A stretch of 64,000 nt of DNA, from NCBI GenBank assembly GCA_013115135.1, contig JABANP010000082.1, positions 96,894 to 160,893 on the forward strand, written 5' to 3'. Both the position numbers and the translations under genes were made by a program. The stretch comes from Perkinsus olseni (taxonomy: Eukaryota; Perkinsozoa; Perkinsida; Perkinsidae). Under the pieces are notes generated by a model that did not search any database, was not told where the DNA came from, and was given only the letters and a program-made list of their open reading frames with translations. Below, piece after piece: positions 50,796 through 60,755 of this stretch. Every line of letters begins with the position of its first letter. Positions within the stretch are counted from its first letter, which is position 1.

Positions 50796-52544
50796 ATGGT
50801 CAAAGTAACGACTCCAGCGAAAGAGGAAGAGAGCCTTAGTTCCGAGGCGACAGCCGACGTCGGTGACAGCAACAACGGCTGTATGGTTCGACAACAGCTA
50901 GCGTCGCTCGGGTTTGGAGGCGATAAGGCAAAGGCTCGCAGGAGGTGACGCAAGTGTTTGAGAAACATCATGTATCTTCAGGATAATTTTCGTAGCAATC
51001 AAACTCGAGCGATCGAATATACTCTGCAACGGCTAGCATCATTCTCAATCAGTCAACAGCCACCTCTGACTCTGTGACGATGCTCGAAGAAACCTGTCCC
51101 AGAGACTCGCAGAGCACTGGTCATGCTTCAAGTACTGGCTGAACGGTCCTTCACAGTGAACGCCGAAATCGTCATTCCGTTGTACCCGGCAGTCGGCCCT
51201 CGTCAGGGTTTCCCGAAAAGGACAGTGTGGGTATGCAGAGAACTACGGCAAGACGCCCTCGCAGCAGCTTTGAGTCATCCCACCAGAAGTGAGACCCCGA
51301 GCATAGTACTAGTCAACAAGCTACAGAAGGTCCCGGAGTTTGGAAGCAAATGTGGACTGGTCACGGCGGTGCGGAGGAGCCTTGAATCACGATCAGCAGG
51401 GAAGGAGTGCAGCTGGTTGCCCGAAACGTACATTTTGCCTGAGGTAATGACACACAAAGTGTATTATTGGCGTGATGACAGCTGGCACCCTTTGTGCTGA
51501 GAGACGTGGCGAATGTACCATGTACAGCACGGTGTCCAGAAAAAGCTTCTATCGGGGGATGATCCACAATTGCCTCGCGAAGATCGGGAACTTTTTTTGG
51601 GAGAACAGATCGGCTTAAGCGGCAGTGAAGAAGTCGACAGAAGAGACGTGCTGGATCGTAAAGCCTGCGTCATTGAACAAAGGCATGGGCATAAAAGTGC
51701 GCAGAGTGCTTCGCATTGCGAGCTGATAAACATTTCTGATGAACATTCAACTCTGCCATTGCCTTTAGTTCATTGCCTGATGGTTAGCAGCCAGGTCACT
51801 AGCGCACAACAATACCTTCAGATATTCGATCGGAAGAGTTCACTGGAATATTTGAGAAGATATTCACAGGGCCGATCGCCCAAGGGAGTCATTCAACGGT
51901 GTATGAGCCAACCACTTCTTGTGAATGGCTGTAAATGCGACCTTCGAGTGTACCTTCTGATAACGAGGGCAGACCCCTTGAAGGTGGGAAACTCGAACAG
52001 CACGATAGACTCTGGAGTCCAGAGTCTGGACTAGCATCTTTTGTTGTGGTGTAGTAAATGATTCACTGTGAGTCATCCACTGCAATTCTTCCACGGCACT
52101 ATTGGAATTACCTCGCCCGCAGGCCTAATACCTAGCATCAACCTCGCCTGTTGAGGAGGGCGACGCTGAATGGTGGTTCAAATCCTGGTACTGTTGTGAG
52201 TTTGAACCCATCGTGATGGAGATGGCGACCGTCACATTAGATGGAGCTCGCAGTTCCTTAGGCAGGCAAGGCTACTCCTCACGCTTGTCATTCGCTCGAG
52301 TGACATTAGCAGGTCGGTAGTGCAGCGAAAAGCTGGCACCATTATCGGAGGAGAATTCTTCGGATACGACGTTCTCCCTGGAGCTGGTCTGAGGCCGTAC
52401 CTCCTCGAGTTCAACTCCAATCCAGCGATCCTCACCAATACTGATGTCCTTCAAGAAGTGGGTGCCTCTTCTAAGCCTACGGTCTCTTCATTTTTCCCTC
52501 GCTTTCGGGCAATGCCATGTTGTTTTTCGTATATTGCCGAGTAG
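50796..52544 (+). pseudogene. Tubulin-tyrosine-ligase-like gene, decayed copy (unit A)
   Basis: Exon 1 (50796-50944) gives MVKVTTPAKEEESLSSEATA and is open. The next (from about 51213) gives FPKRTVWVCRELRQDALAAA to CSWLPETYILPE, the TTL ATP-grasp start. The following intron has lost its acceptor: TTTTCAG in unit B is TTTTTGG here. The exon it should join has an in-frame TAA at about 51617-51619, where unit B has TCA, before WIVKPASLNKGMGIKV. The KCDLRVYLLITRADPL exon is present, but the HLTNQAVQKKL exon seen in unit B is not. The terminal segment IGGEFFGYDVLPGAGLRPYL is still open. TTL-like enzymes add amino acids (tyrosine, glutamate or glycine) to tubulin tails. This copy cannot give a full enzyme. 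Confidence 0.82.
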
Positions 52545-53020
52545 ATTTTCCTGGGGTCCAATTTGAAAAGACTTTTCTGACTTTGTGCGCTATTCTACTC
52601 AACGACTAGGATAGGATGGACTGAAGATATAACGATGAGCAGGGAAATCCTAGGAATACAATGGCTCTGGGAAAAGAGATGTGACACCTATTCCAAGGAA
52701 TTATGTGATGAGACTCTCCCATTGGGACAGTGCACTTGGGGCCTTGGGCTTCAAGAAGTTGAAGTGGAATTTCGGCAGGAGGCGGTGTCATTATAGGTTG
52801 ATTTCATGACGAACCTGCTGTTAAGACAATGTCTGGGGATTTATTTTCATACATAGTGTATGATACATTATCCCGCCATGAGTGGCGGTGGTTGCAGACT
52901 CCCGTGGCGGATCACCGAACCTTCGAGATTTCGATCGCTTCAACGTGAGAGTAACCTGAATACGACGGGATGAGTCATCCCGGATGGCTAGTGCTTGGTT
53001 CGGCTGGTCGGTATGGAATA
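52545..53020. other. Intergenic, no gene seen
   Basis: Aligns loosely with 59560-59980 in unit B. No gene. Confidence 0.45.
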
Positions 53021-53280
53021 GTACGATCGCAGGGTAGATATGGGCGACAGTACGGGTACGGTCTAGTACGGAGTACGGTACGAGTACGGCTCCGTACCCG
53101 TACTTCCCGTCGCAGCGGTTCCCACGTACCGTACTACATAGTACGCCGTACTTTAAGTACGGCGTAATTTTATGATCAAATTTTGATCCGCGTATGCGTT
53201 GTTTAATATATTCAATACGCACTAGATCTCCGTACCCGTACTAGGTTGGCAGTTTGAAACGTACTCCGTATCGTACATTC
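53021..53280. repeat. GTACGG-rich palindromic element inserted in unit A
   Basis: More than a dozen GTAC tetramers occur in 250 nt, many as GTACGG or CCGTAC, for example AGTACGGAGTACGGTACGAG. Unit B has no counterpart: there the flanks (CGACG...AGTCGCAGCGGTTCATTG) are only about 50 nt apart. The two ends carry partly reverse-complementary GTACGG blocks (53035-53100 and 53225-53275). Confidence 0.8.
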
Positions 53281-53851
53281 CTCGACCCCAGTACGGTTGC
53301 CCAGCTCTATCGCAGGGGTCTATTGTTCGTATCTTATGGTACCTACCAGCGATTTCAATTAGGTGATCCCTCCCCTTATAAAGAAAGGTGCCCAACTGAT
53401 CGAGAGCGATAATCATGTCGGAGCGAGCCAGTTGTCTCCCAATTTTTGGCATCTCATAGTTGATGACCAGAGAGGCTACGTTTTCAAGCGGCGTGGCTGA
53501 AGCTCTGTTTGACTTGTTGTGTTGCGTGCAATGCGAACCTCGTCTTCCACGGAGGAAACTGAACATCGTTACACAAAAAAGAATAAACCTCTCACAGAGA
53601 AAGACCGCCAGGCCGTTACGGACTGTCCGTAACGTGGCGGTTTCACGCATTGCATGACAGACGTGTAGCAGATCTGCGCAGATAGACGCGTATGGAGTTA
53701 CGATCTAATGTAAGTTAGTGTTGCTCGTTCTGCCACAGGTGACGGATAAAGTCAAGCAGTCTGACTGAAAACCCTCAAGATTCTTGAGTCAAGGAACGAA
53801 GTTTGACTCAAACTTCGTTTGTTGTGGCGGAAGATAGGAGTGTCATATAAC
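53281..53851. other. Intergenic within unit A
   Basis: Homologous to 60050-60680 of unit B, with indels. No gene in either. A fold-back AACGAAGTTTGACTCAAACTTCGTT lies near 53795-53819. Confidence 0.5.
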
Positions 53852-53958
53852 ATGTCAAGACCCAGGGATCCTGGGCCTCAGTTCGATCCTGGGCCAAGAT
53901 CGAACTGAGGAACTCCAGATCTTCAGTCTGGCGCTCTCCCAACTGAGCTATTGAGGGC
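53852..53958 (-). pseudogene. tRNA-Phe pseudogene with fold-back insertion in the T-arm
   Basis: The 5' acceptor side, D-arm, anticodon arm (loop with GAA) and variable region match the intact tRNA-Phe at 60683-60755. In the T-arm about 31 nt are inserted. The insertion contains the reverse complement of the T-arm itself: arms CCTCAGTTCGATC (53876-53888) and GATCGAACTGAGG (53898-53910) around 9 nt, plus CCCAGG-GAT-CCTGGG just before. The acceptor stem also has mismatches. It cannot fold as a tRNA. Confidence 0.93.
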
Positions 53959-53990
53959 AAAAGCGACTGAAAAGAGGGGGACAAGGAAAC

Positions 53991-54100
53991 GAGAGGAGAG
54001 AGGGAGGAGGAGAAAAGGAAGGGGAGGAAAGGAAGGGAAGGGAAGAAAAGAGAGAAGAAAGAGAGAAAGGAGAGAAGAGGAGAAGGGAAGAGAGAGAAAG
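53991..54100 (+). repeat. 110-nt uninterrupted polypurine tract
   Basis: Every base from 53991 to 54100 is A or G, mostly GAGA, GGAA and GGGA blocks; a pyrimidine-rich stretch follows. It could form triplex or H-DNA. It is absent from unit B, where the tRNA-Phe is followed at once by unrelated single-copy sequence. Confidence 0.97.
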
Positions 54101-55131
54101 TTCATCTCTCCCTCTTCTCCCTGATTCCCTTGTTCCTCCTGCTCTCTTGCTTTAATCCGGTTTCGCTAATAATAGACGAGTTTCGTCAGTTTGCCCGTTT
54201 CATTCTTGCTCATTACATGAGTACGCCTAAAGCCGGCCATACGCCAAGCACTGGGATGAGATTCTGCGTGCGCCTGGGCTGAATCTGCTGGTGTGCAGCT
54301 TGCTTCGTGCCCACGTGATTCTGTATGTCTAACCCCGGCACGAGTCGTCGTCGACTATAGTCAAGCGTGCGATCCAGGAAATAGTGATCAAATGATCACC
54401 GATTACGGAAGAGAATACTGGAATGCTTGTATTAAAGGAGTTCATCAATTGATTAGCTCATTCGTCGTGAACTTTTACGACCATGAGACAGTCTCGTTGA
54501 GACATACGTTTCATCTACTGCACCAAAGAGCACATCAAAGGGCTCGGGCTTTGCTGCCGAATGCCCCATTGATTCGAGAAACCCGATGGTAACGGGACAG
54601 CCACTAGCCGGTGAACGCGATATCGACAGCACCTCGTCGTCAAAGCGCACAGCTAATTTGACGAGCAAAAAACTCAACGTTACAACTGAACCTGCCGGCC
54701 GCCGGCAGCCGGCGACAACTGCGTCTTCCTCATTTCAGATTTCCCGCCATCCAGTGGATGGCATCCACAGAGTGAGTTAGCGGTCGCTTAAGGACCTCAA
54801 CACTGGCGCCGCTGAAGAATAAAGTTCATATTCTTTGCTGTGCGGCGCCCGCGCAAGATTCAGCCGCAGCGTTTCATCTTGTGATATGCTCCGAGAATTC
54901 CTGACTTAAAAATTCTAAGCACGTAGGATTTCGACTCTCGATTCGTTCCTTTGCGCATTCGTATATGGTGACGACGCAGCAGGCTAATATTCGTGTACAT
55001 CGCTCTTAATGAGATGTATGAGCTCAGTCGCTCAAACAAAATGCTATCTGGAGCTGTGGACCGACCTTATCGTTACACGCAGTGCTACCTGAGACTTACA
55101 GGTTGAGTCATCTCTTCAGTTTTTCTTCGCC
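54101..55131. other. End of unit A and start of unit B, no gene
   Basis: 54290-54780 matches 60765-61135; from about 54790 the sequence matches the upstream region of ADF in unit A. The unit junction is therefore near 54780. No gene is seen. Confidence 0.6.
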
Positions 55132-55745
55132 ATGACCGATACCGGTATAGATGCTTCTTGCCCTAGTAGCCTACAACAGTTTCAAGCAGAATCGTGACAA
55201 GAGGTGATCTCAGGTTGGACTTTAGAGTGTCGATGCAGGCAACCTTTGTCAGGTACATCATCTTCAGGCTTTAATGATTATAATCAAGTCATCGTAGCTT
55301 CCGAGGGTGGCAGGGATAAGACTTACACCGATTTTTATGGACGTACCAAGAGGTTTTTATACGATGCATCTGCTCCATCCTCATTGTAGTCCACGTTTTG
55401 TCTTTTAGGCGATCCGTGACCAGAGAGAGCCCGCCTATGGCGTTGTGGATTTCAAGCTTGAAGGGTCTGACGAGGTACATCGTGTCTCTCTGCTTCTCCT
55501 CAACGATTTCTATTGATCAGGAGAAAACGTTGCTGTTCTTTTGGGTACCCGAGTCGGATTCGAGGAAGAGAATTTTTGTAAACTCCTCTGTGTTCCCGAC
55601 AATTGTTACTTCACGCGCCTTCAGCTTGACTTCTATGAAGGAGGCGATGCTCAGCTCTTTTAGAGGGAATCGACGAGGTGATCGATGCTTCTTTATTGAG
55701 GATTTGCTGCCCTGTGTTAGTCGCAAAAAGATTTTACAAGAGTGA
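55132..55745 (+). pseudogene. ADF/cofilin pseudogene (unit B)
   Basis: It aligns with all five exons of the intact gene at 48887-49488. Exon 1 starts MTDTGIDASC and then has one extra C (TGCCCTAGTAGC instead of TGCCTAGTGGC), which shifts the frame to a stop. Exon 2 has a second insertion (TTCAGGCTTTAATG instead of TTCAGGGT), creating TAA. The exon coding EKTLLFFWVPESDSRKRIF is still recognisable and its donor (GTAAAC) is kept. The gene can no longer give an ADF protein. Identity to the intact copy remains high, so inactivation is fairly recent. Confidence 0.9.
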
Positions 55746-56199
55746 TGATAGCTGTTAGTTTTTTTCAAGCGTATGCCCACTGTTTCCGTGGGAGAAACCT
55801 CTTGCGTTTATGGCGGAGTCGGGAGCTGTCAGGAAATCCAGTGATTTGTCTACGGCGATTATCACAGTAAAGGGCTCCACGACAAGTCGTAGCCCGCTCA
55901 TCTATAGTGTCCTCGGACCTTAGCGCTGCCACGTGAACTCTTCACTGGAGTTCTTACATCTCCGTGATGTGTCTGCATTTGCTGCTTCTGTTCACTCCGC
56001 TTGCAGTGTTCTGATACGTGAATAGTGTAATGAAATTATTCTGTGAATGTAATTCCTGTGAGTGGCGCCAGCCTGGCGCCGGCAGGTGGGCCTCGTGGAA
56101 ATCGAATTATCTTGGTGGCATCCATGATGTGCACTGTCGCATCAGCCTTCCGCCGCTGTTGGGTCTTTCAAGTGTATCGGATGCCTTTTTTCAGAGATA

Positions 56200-56527
56200 A
56201 GAGTGAGGTTTTGTTGTTCGTCTACTTCTCGTACTACGATGATAACGAGTTTTCGGAGGGACCCACGGGGGAGCTCCAGAGAACACTTTCCCATATCCTC
56301 TTCCCTTATCAGCTAAACAAGATCAAAACGGCATTCAAGCCAAGAATGACCGGAGGGAAGGAAATGCATCGACCTGATCATAGACGTTGAGTTTGATCGT
56401 CCCGGTGGCATTCCACCGTCGGAGGAATGGGTCGAATGGTTCGTGCGTGGCAACACGAACAGATTTTTGAGATTATTACGCAAGCACAAAAAAGATTTAA
56501 GAGAGTCGAAGAAAAGTCGCAGTATTT
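56200..56527 (+). pseudogene. Hypothetical coding sequence with one frameshift
   Basis: Two protein-like stretches follow each other in different frames. The first, from about 56204, reads VLLFVYFSYYDDNEFSEGPT and then LSHILFPYQLNKIKTAFKPR. The second, from about 56369, reads IDLIIDVEFDRPGGIPPSEE and then WVEWFVRGNTNRFLRLLRKH, ending KKSRSI and TAA. The frame changes near 56368 without recognisable splice sites, as if one base had been lost or gained. The stop lies within a perfect 43-nt palindrome (56511-56553), so the natural C-terminus may have been replaced. It is not present in unit A. The family is not recognised. Confidence 0.4.
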
Positions 56528-56553
56528 AACCGGGTTAAATACTGCGACTTTTC
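56511..56553. repeat. Perfect palindrome, 21-nt arms with a 1-nt centre
   Basis: GAAAAGTCGCAGTATTTAAC plus C, then G, then the exact reverse complement. It lies at the boundary between a plus-strand coding remnant and a minus-strand remnant of the small gene known from 47787-47993. Confidence 0.97.
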
Positions 56554-56574
56554 TTTGCTTCCGGGTTAAATTAA

Positions 56575-56750
56575 CCCTTCCATTATGCTCATCACGATGT
56601 TCATACTGACGGGAGATACTGTTAAGTTGAACGTGTTGAATTCCCCCGCGACGCCGATTTGTTCATCCATACGCATTCGATCGGAGCGATGTTCCGGAAG
56701 GCTCGCACGCTGAAACTGCGGGGACTGGGAGAAGACGGATATGGCGCACC
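56575..56750 (-). pseudogene. Decayed copy of the small protein gene at 47787-47993
   Basis: The minus strand aligns with the 68-residue gene, for example HVQLNSISRQYEHRDEHNGR against VELKNTFWQHQYHNEHNEG. An in-frame TGA (YG-stop-TNRRRG against YEWGNLHRG) and loss of the N-terminal part show it is not functional. Confidence 0.6.
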
Positions 56751-57324
56751 TGAAGAGGGTATCACGTACCTCTGTTGAGGACAACAGGCGGGGAAACGAC
56801 GCCGGCCCGTCTGCAGGCGTCCGTGGTCCGTGCAGGCGTCCCGTCGTCCGTGGTCTCCGCAGGACCACTCCTCGTGACTGCCGTGCACAAATTACCACTC
56901 CAGAAGTTAGTATCGTAACGCAGCTAGAACTAGCATCATCAGCGGAAACCACTAGGTTGGGTAGTGCAGGATTGTGTGACTACGTCCCCTGCCGCGATGG
57001 TATCGTCCTCAGTAAAACCTACGGTCTTCCTTACGGTCTTCCTTACACAAGGCTCATTATCTCGGAAATCCCCGAGCAGGTCGAAGTGGGGCTTCCAAAC
57101 GTTTCGGTTTTCGCGAACACCGACACAAAAAACACGCCGTGTCATTCCTGTTGTTCTATTTATCGTGTTATGCCAGTTCCTGTCGATTAAAACTGAATTT
57201 CTTATCTATTCCAAGAAAAGATTGGGATGAAAATGGGAAGACGTCAAGAGAGAGATCCGTTGCAGCGTCTGAAACCAATGGCAGTGAACATGTAGAGGTT
57301 TCTTGCGCGACCTATACTAATCCC

Positions 57325-59530
57325 ATGGTGAAAGTGACAACTCCAGTGAAGAAACAGGAGAGTCTCTCCCCCGAGACGACGGCCGACGTCGGAGACAGCA
57401 ACAACGGCCGCATGGTACGACAACAGTTAGCGGCGCTCGGGTTCGGTGCCGAGAAGATAAAGGCGGGCGAGAGGTGAGGAGGTTCCTGTTCGGAATACCT
57501 TCTGTAACACTTTGATTGAGAATGGCTGATTTGGAACACAACACCCGAGCTTGCCATCTGGAATCCAATCTTTCATCTGCTGTCTTTCCATCATCCGCTA
57601 CTTAGTGTAGCTCCAGCGTAGCTTCTTATCGGAGCAAGATAAGATGAGTTGAATATACGCCACAACGAGCTCCTTCTAATGCTAACATACTCTGAGTTCA
57701 CTAGCTTCCATGCTGATTGTCAATCAGTGATTGATAGGCTTGACGTTGACTCAGCTTCCAGGTTGATGATAGAGCGTAAATAAGTAGCGAACCCTAAATG
57801 AATGGAAATATTGAATCTTCCCATTACAGCCTGTGAACACTGTAGTAGTGCTCATGCATAGTGCACCGTGGTATCGCGATTACTGATGACTCATGAATCG
57901 TCTACAATTGAGGGGAATTAGCTCGTCATTTAGTGGCCTGCATGTTGACATGTAGTCCTGGTAGGTTTGCAAAACGAACAGTGTGGGTTTGGAGAGAACT
58001 ACGGCAAGACGCCCTCGCAGCAGCTTTGAGTCATCTCACCAGAAGTGAGACACCGAGCATAGTACTGGTCAACAAGCTACAGAAGATCCCGGAGTTTGGG
58101 AGTAAATGTGGGCTGGTCACAGCGGTTCGGAGAAGCCTCGAATCACGATCAGCCGGGAAGGAGTGCAGCTGGTTGCCCGAAACGTACATCTTGCCTGAAG
58201 TGACGACCCACAGTCACCACGATGGGGAACGTTCTTTTCAGGAGAACAAATCGGCTTCAGCGGCAGTGAAGAGGTCGACAGAAGAGACCTGCTGGATCGT
58301 GAAACCCGCTTCGTTGAACAGGGGCATGGGCATAAAAGTAAGAAGCTAATGCTTCGCGGAGTGACAAATTCTTGGCAGAAATCAGCATGATCTTTTTTTT
58401 GATGGGGTGACTGAGGCCTCAGCGTTAAACGTACAGCCAGGATTATTGGTCTTGTGAGCATCTTATACTGAAGTTATACAGAAGGGCCAGACGCACGGTA
58501 TGAACCGGTATGAAGTCCCTAGCAAGAGACCCCAACAACTTCCAGATAACCAATGTGCCACAAGGCGAACGATGAGATCAATACATAGATCTATCTAATT
58601 CAGAATGGGAATATTATATAGTATACCCTCATAATAGGGCCTCTCCGCAGTTCTCGTTCTTGTGATAAGACTTGCGACCTGGCCATGCTGGAGAACGGTG
58701 ATTATCACCGGGTGATATCGTCAGATACTCGATCGGAGGAGTTCACTGGAGTATTTGAGAAGGCCTCCACAGGGCCGATCCCCCAAAGGAATCATTCAAC
58801 GATATTTGAGCGAGCCACTTCTCCTGGATGGCTGTAAATGTGATCTTCGAATGTATCTGCTGATAACGAGGACAGAGCCCCTGAAGGTGGGGCAGCACGA
58901 TGGCTTCTGAGCTATCGCGCTAGATTGTCACGCAGGCCTATTTTGCCCGAGGGTATGTACGGCGTACCTTGGCCAAGTACTCGCAGGATATCTGTGATCG
59001 GCCAGCGCATCTGACGAATCAAGCGGTGCAAAAAAAACTCGGTGGTGACTACGAAACTCGCAAGCAGGAATCCACGTGGTAACCACGGCTGATCGAGGAG
59101 CTCCCGCCTGATGCTTCTGCAGGAGTATGCTTCAACTCTGCGGATACCTAGCATCAACCTCGCCGGGTGAGGAGGGCGGCGCTGAATGGTGGTTCAATTC
59201 CTGGTACTGTTGTGAGTTCGAACCCATCGTGATGGAGATGGCGACCGTCACATTAGATGGAGCTCGCAGTACCTTAGGCAGGCAAGGCTACTCCTGGCGG
59301 TCGTCATTCGCTCGAGTTATATTATCAGGCCCGTAGTGCAGCGAAAAGCTGGCACCGTTCTCGGAGGAGAATTCTTCGGGTATGACGTTCTCCCTGGAGC
59401 TGATCTAAGGCCGTACCTCCTCGAGTTCAACTCCAATCCAGCGATCTTCACCAATACTGATGTCCTCCAGGAAGTGGGTGCCTTTTTTAAGCTCGCGGTA
59501 TCTACATTTTTTTCTTTCGCTTTCGGATGA
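57325..59530 (+). CDS. Tubulin-tyrosine-ligase-like (TTLL) protein, unit B copy
   Basis: Multi-exon gene. Exon 1 (57325-57475) gives MVKVTTPVKKQESLSPETTA and joins in phase 2 to an exon from about 57964 reading FAKRTVWVWRELRQDALAAA to SWLPETYILPE. A GT-AG intron (58200-58241) follows. Then come ENKSASAAVKRSTEETCWIV and KPASLNRGMGIK, the TTL motif WIxKPxxxxxGxGI. The exon from about 58731 has ILDRRSSLEYLRR, GIIQRYLSEPLLLDGCKCDL and RMYLLITRTEPLKV. The exon near 59008 has HLTNQAVQKKLGGDYETRKQ. The last part reads GGEFFGYDVLPGADLRPYLL and EFNSNPAIFTNTDVLQEVG, the metal-binding ExN. These are the ATP-grasp motifs of TTL-family enzymes, which add tyrosine, glutamate or glycine to tubulin tails. 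Usual KFDLR is KCDLR here. I see no disabling mutation, but the junctions after 58900 are not all resolved. Confidence 0.8.
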
Positions 59531-60682
59531 TGCCATATAAATTTGAGTGTTTCGAAATTTTTCGAATCTTGCCAAGTAGATCTTCCTTGAGTTCAATTTG
59601 AAAAGATTTTTTTTGAAATTGTGCACAATTCTACTCAACAACTAGAGTAGAAAGGACCGAATACTTCCACACACATCGTGTTCGCGGTGAGCAGTCTAAT
59701 TCGTGGTAGAGATAATACAGTCTCTGTCCGAAGTTTACTTCAAGATGTTATAAGTCAAGGTCTAAGGTGCAATGTGCCATCACATAATTCCTCGGGGCAG
59801 GTATAAGCTATTTTGCCGTAGCCATTGTAGTACGATGGCACAAGGACGAGCCCGAACTGCTCACCGTTATATTTCCATTACGCGCTGCCCCGGCAAGACT
59901 GCAAGTCGCTGTTCGAGCGGCGATCTGCAGTAGTTGCAAAATCCCTTAAAGTTTCGATCGCTTGTACGCGGGAGCAACCTGGATACGACGAAAGGGCAAG
60001 TGATTAGTCCAGCAGGTCGCTACTCAATCCTTTTAGTCGCAGCGGTTCATTGTTCGTATCTTGTGGTACTCACCAGCGAGCTCACTCAGGTTATTCCTCC
60101 CCTTATCAAGGAAGGTGTCCAGCTAATCGAGAGTGATAATCATGTTAGTCCAACTCAGTTGGCTCCCAATCTTTGGCATCTCATAGTTGATGACCAGACA
60201 GGCTACGTTTTCGAGCGGGGTGGCTGAAGCTCTGTTTTTGTTGTTGTGTTGTGTGAGATGCGAAACTCGTCTTCTACGGAGGAAACTGAACATCGTTACA
60301 CAAGAAAAGAATACATCTCTCACAGGCAAGGCCTCTAGTCCGTAGCGTGGTGATTTCATGCACTGCATGACAGACGCGTAGCTTGGTAGCACGTCTGCCG
60401 GGTAACGTGCGCGGATAGACGCCTATGGAGTTACGGACACGTATAGTGTCGCTCGTTCCACCACAGTTGACGGATGCAGTCAAACTTCGTTTGCGGTGCG
60501 TGTTCTTTTTTGGGAGGGGTTTATCGTGGAATTGGTGAGGTCTGGAGGTCGATTCCTCGCTCGTTTTTCGAACCTCAGGCCCGCAGTCTACTGGATATCG
60601 CCCAAGAATGATAAGTCTTGTCTTGCCGCTGCTCAGAAGCAACTTTACGGCTCCGCAGGGAAGATAGAAGCAGAATATAATA
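59531..60682. other. Intergenic within unit B
   Basis: No gene seen; aligns with 52560-53850. Confidence 0.5.
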
Positions 60683-60755
60683 TGCCCAGACCCAGGATCG
60701 AACTGAGGACCTCCAGATCTTCAGTCTGGCGCTCTCCCAACTGAGCTATCTGGGC
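60683..60755 (-). tRNA. tRNA-Phe (anticodon GAA)
   Basis: The 73 nt fold as a cloverleaf: acceptor GCCCAGA/TCTGGGC, D-arm GCTCAGTTGGGAGAGC, anticodon stem CCAGA/TCTGG with loop CTGAAGA (anticodon GAA), and T-arm CTCAG-TTCGATC-CTGGG. No intron, no encoded CCA. It is the intact partner of the broken copy at 53852-53958. Confidence 0.96.

Larger units (their letters stand above)
48390..54780. repeat. Tandem segmental duplication, unit A
   Basis: Unit A carries an intact ADF/cofilin gene (48887-49488), a broken tubulin-tyrosine-ligase-like gene (50796-52544) and a broken tRNA-Phe (53852-53958). The same order is found in unit B (54781-61135). Homology extends past the tRNA into the segment CCCACGTGATTCTG to GTCGTCGACTATAGTCAAGC (54311-54367), matching 60789-60846. 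Unit-specific insertions interrupt it: a 34-nt tandem repeat, a GTACGG-rich element and a polypurine tract. End points are approximate. Confidence 0.82.
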
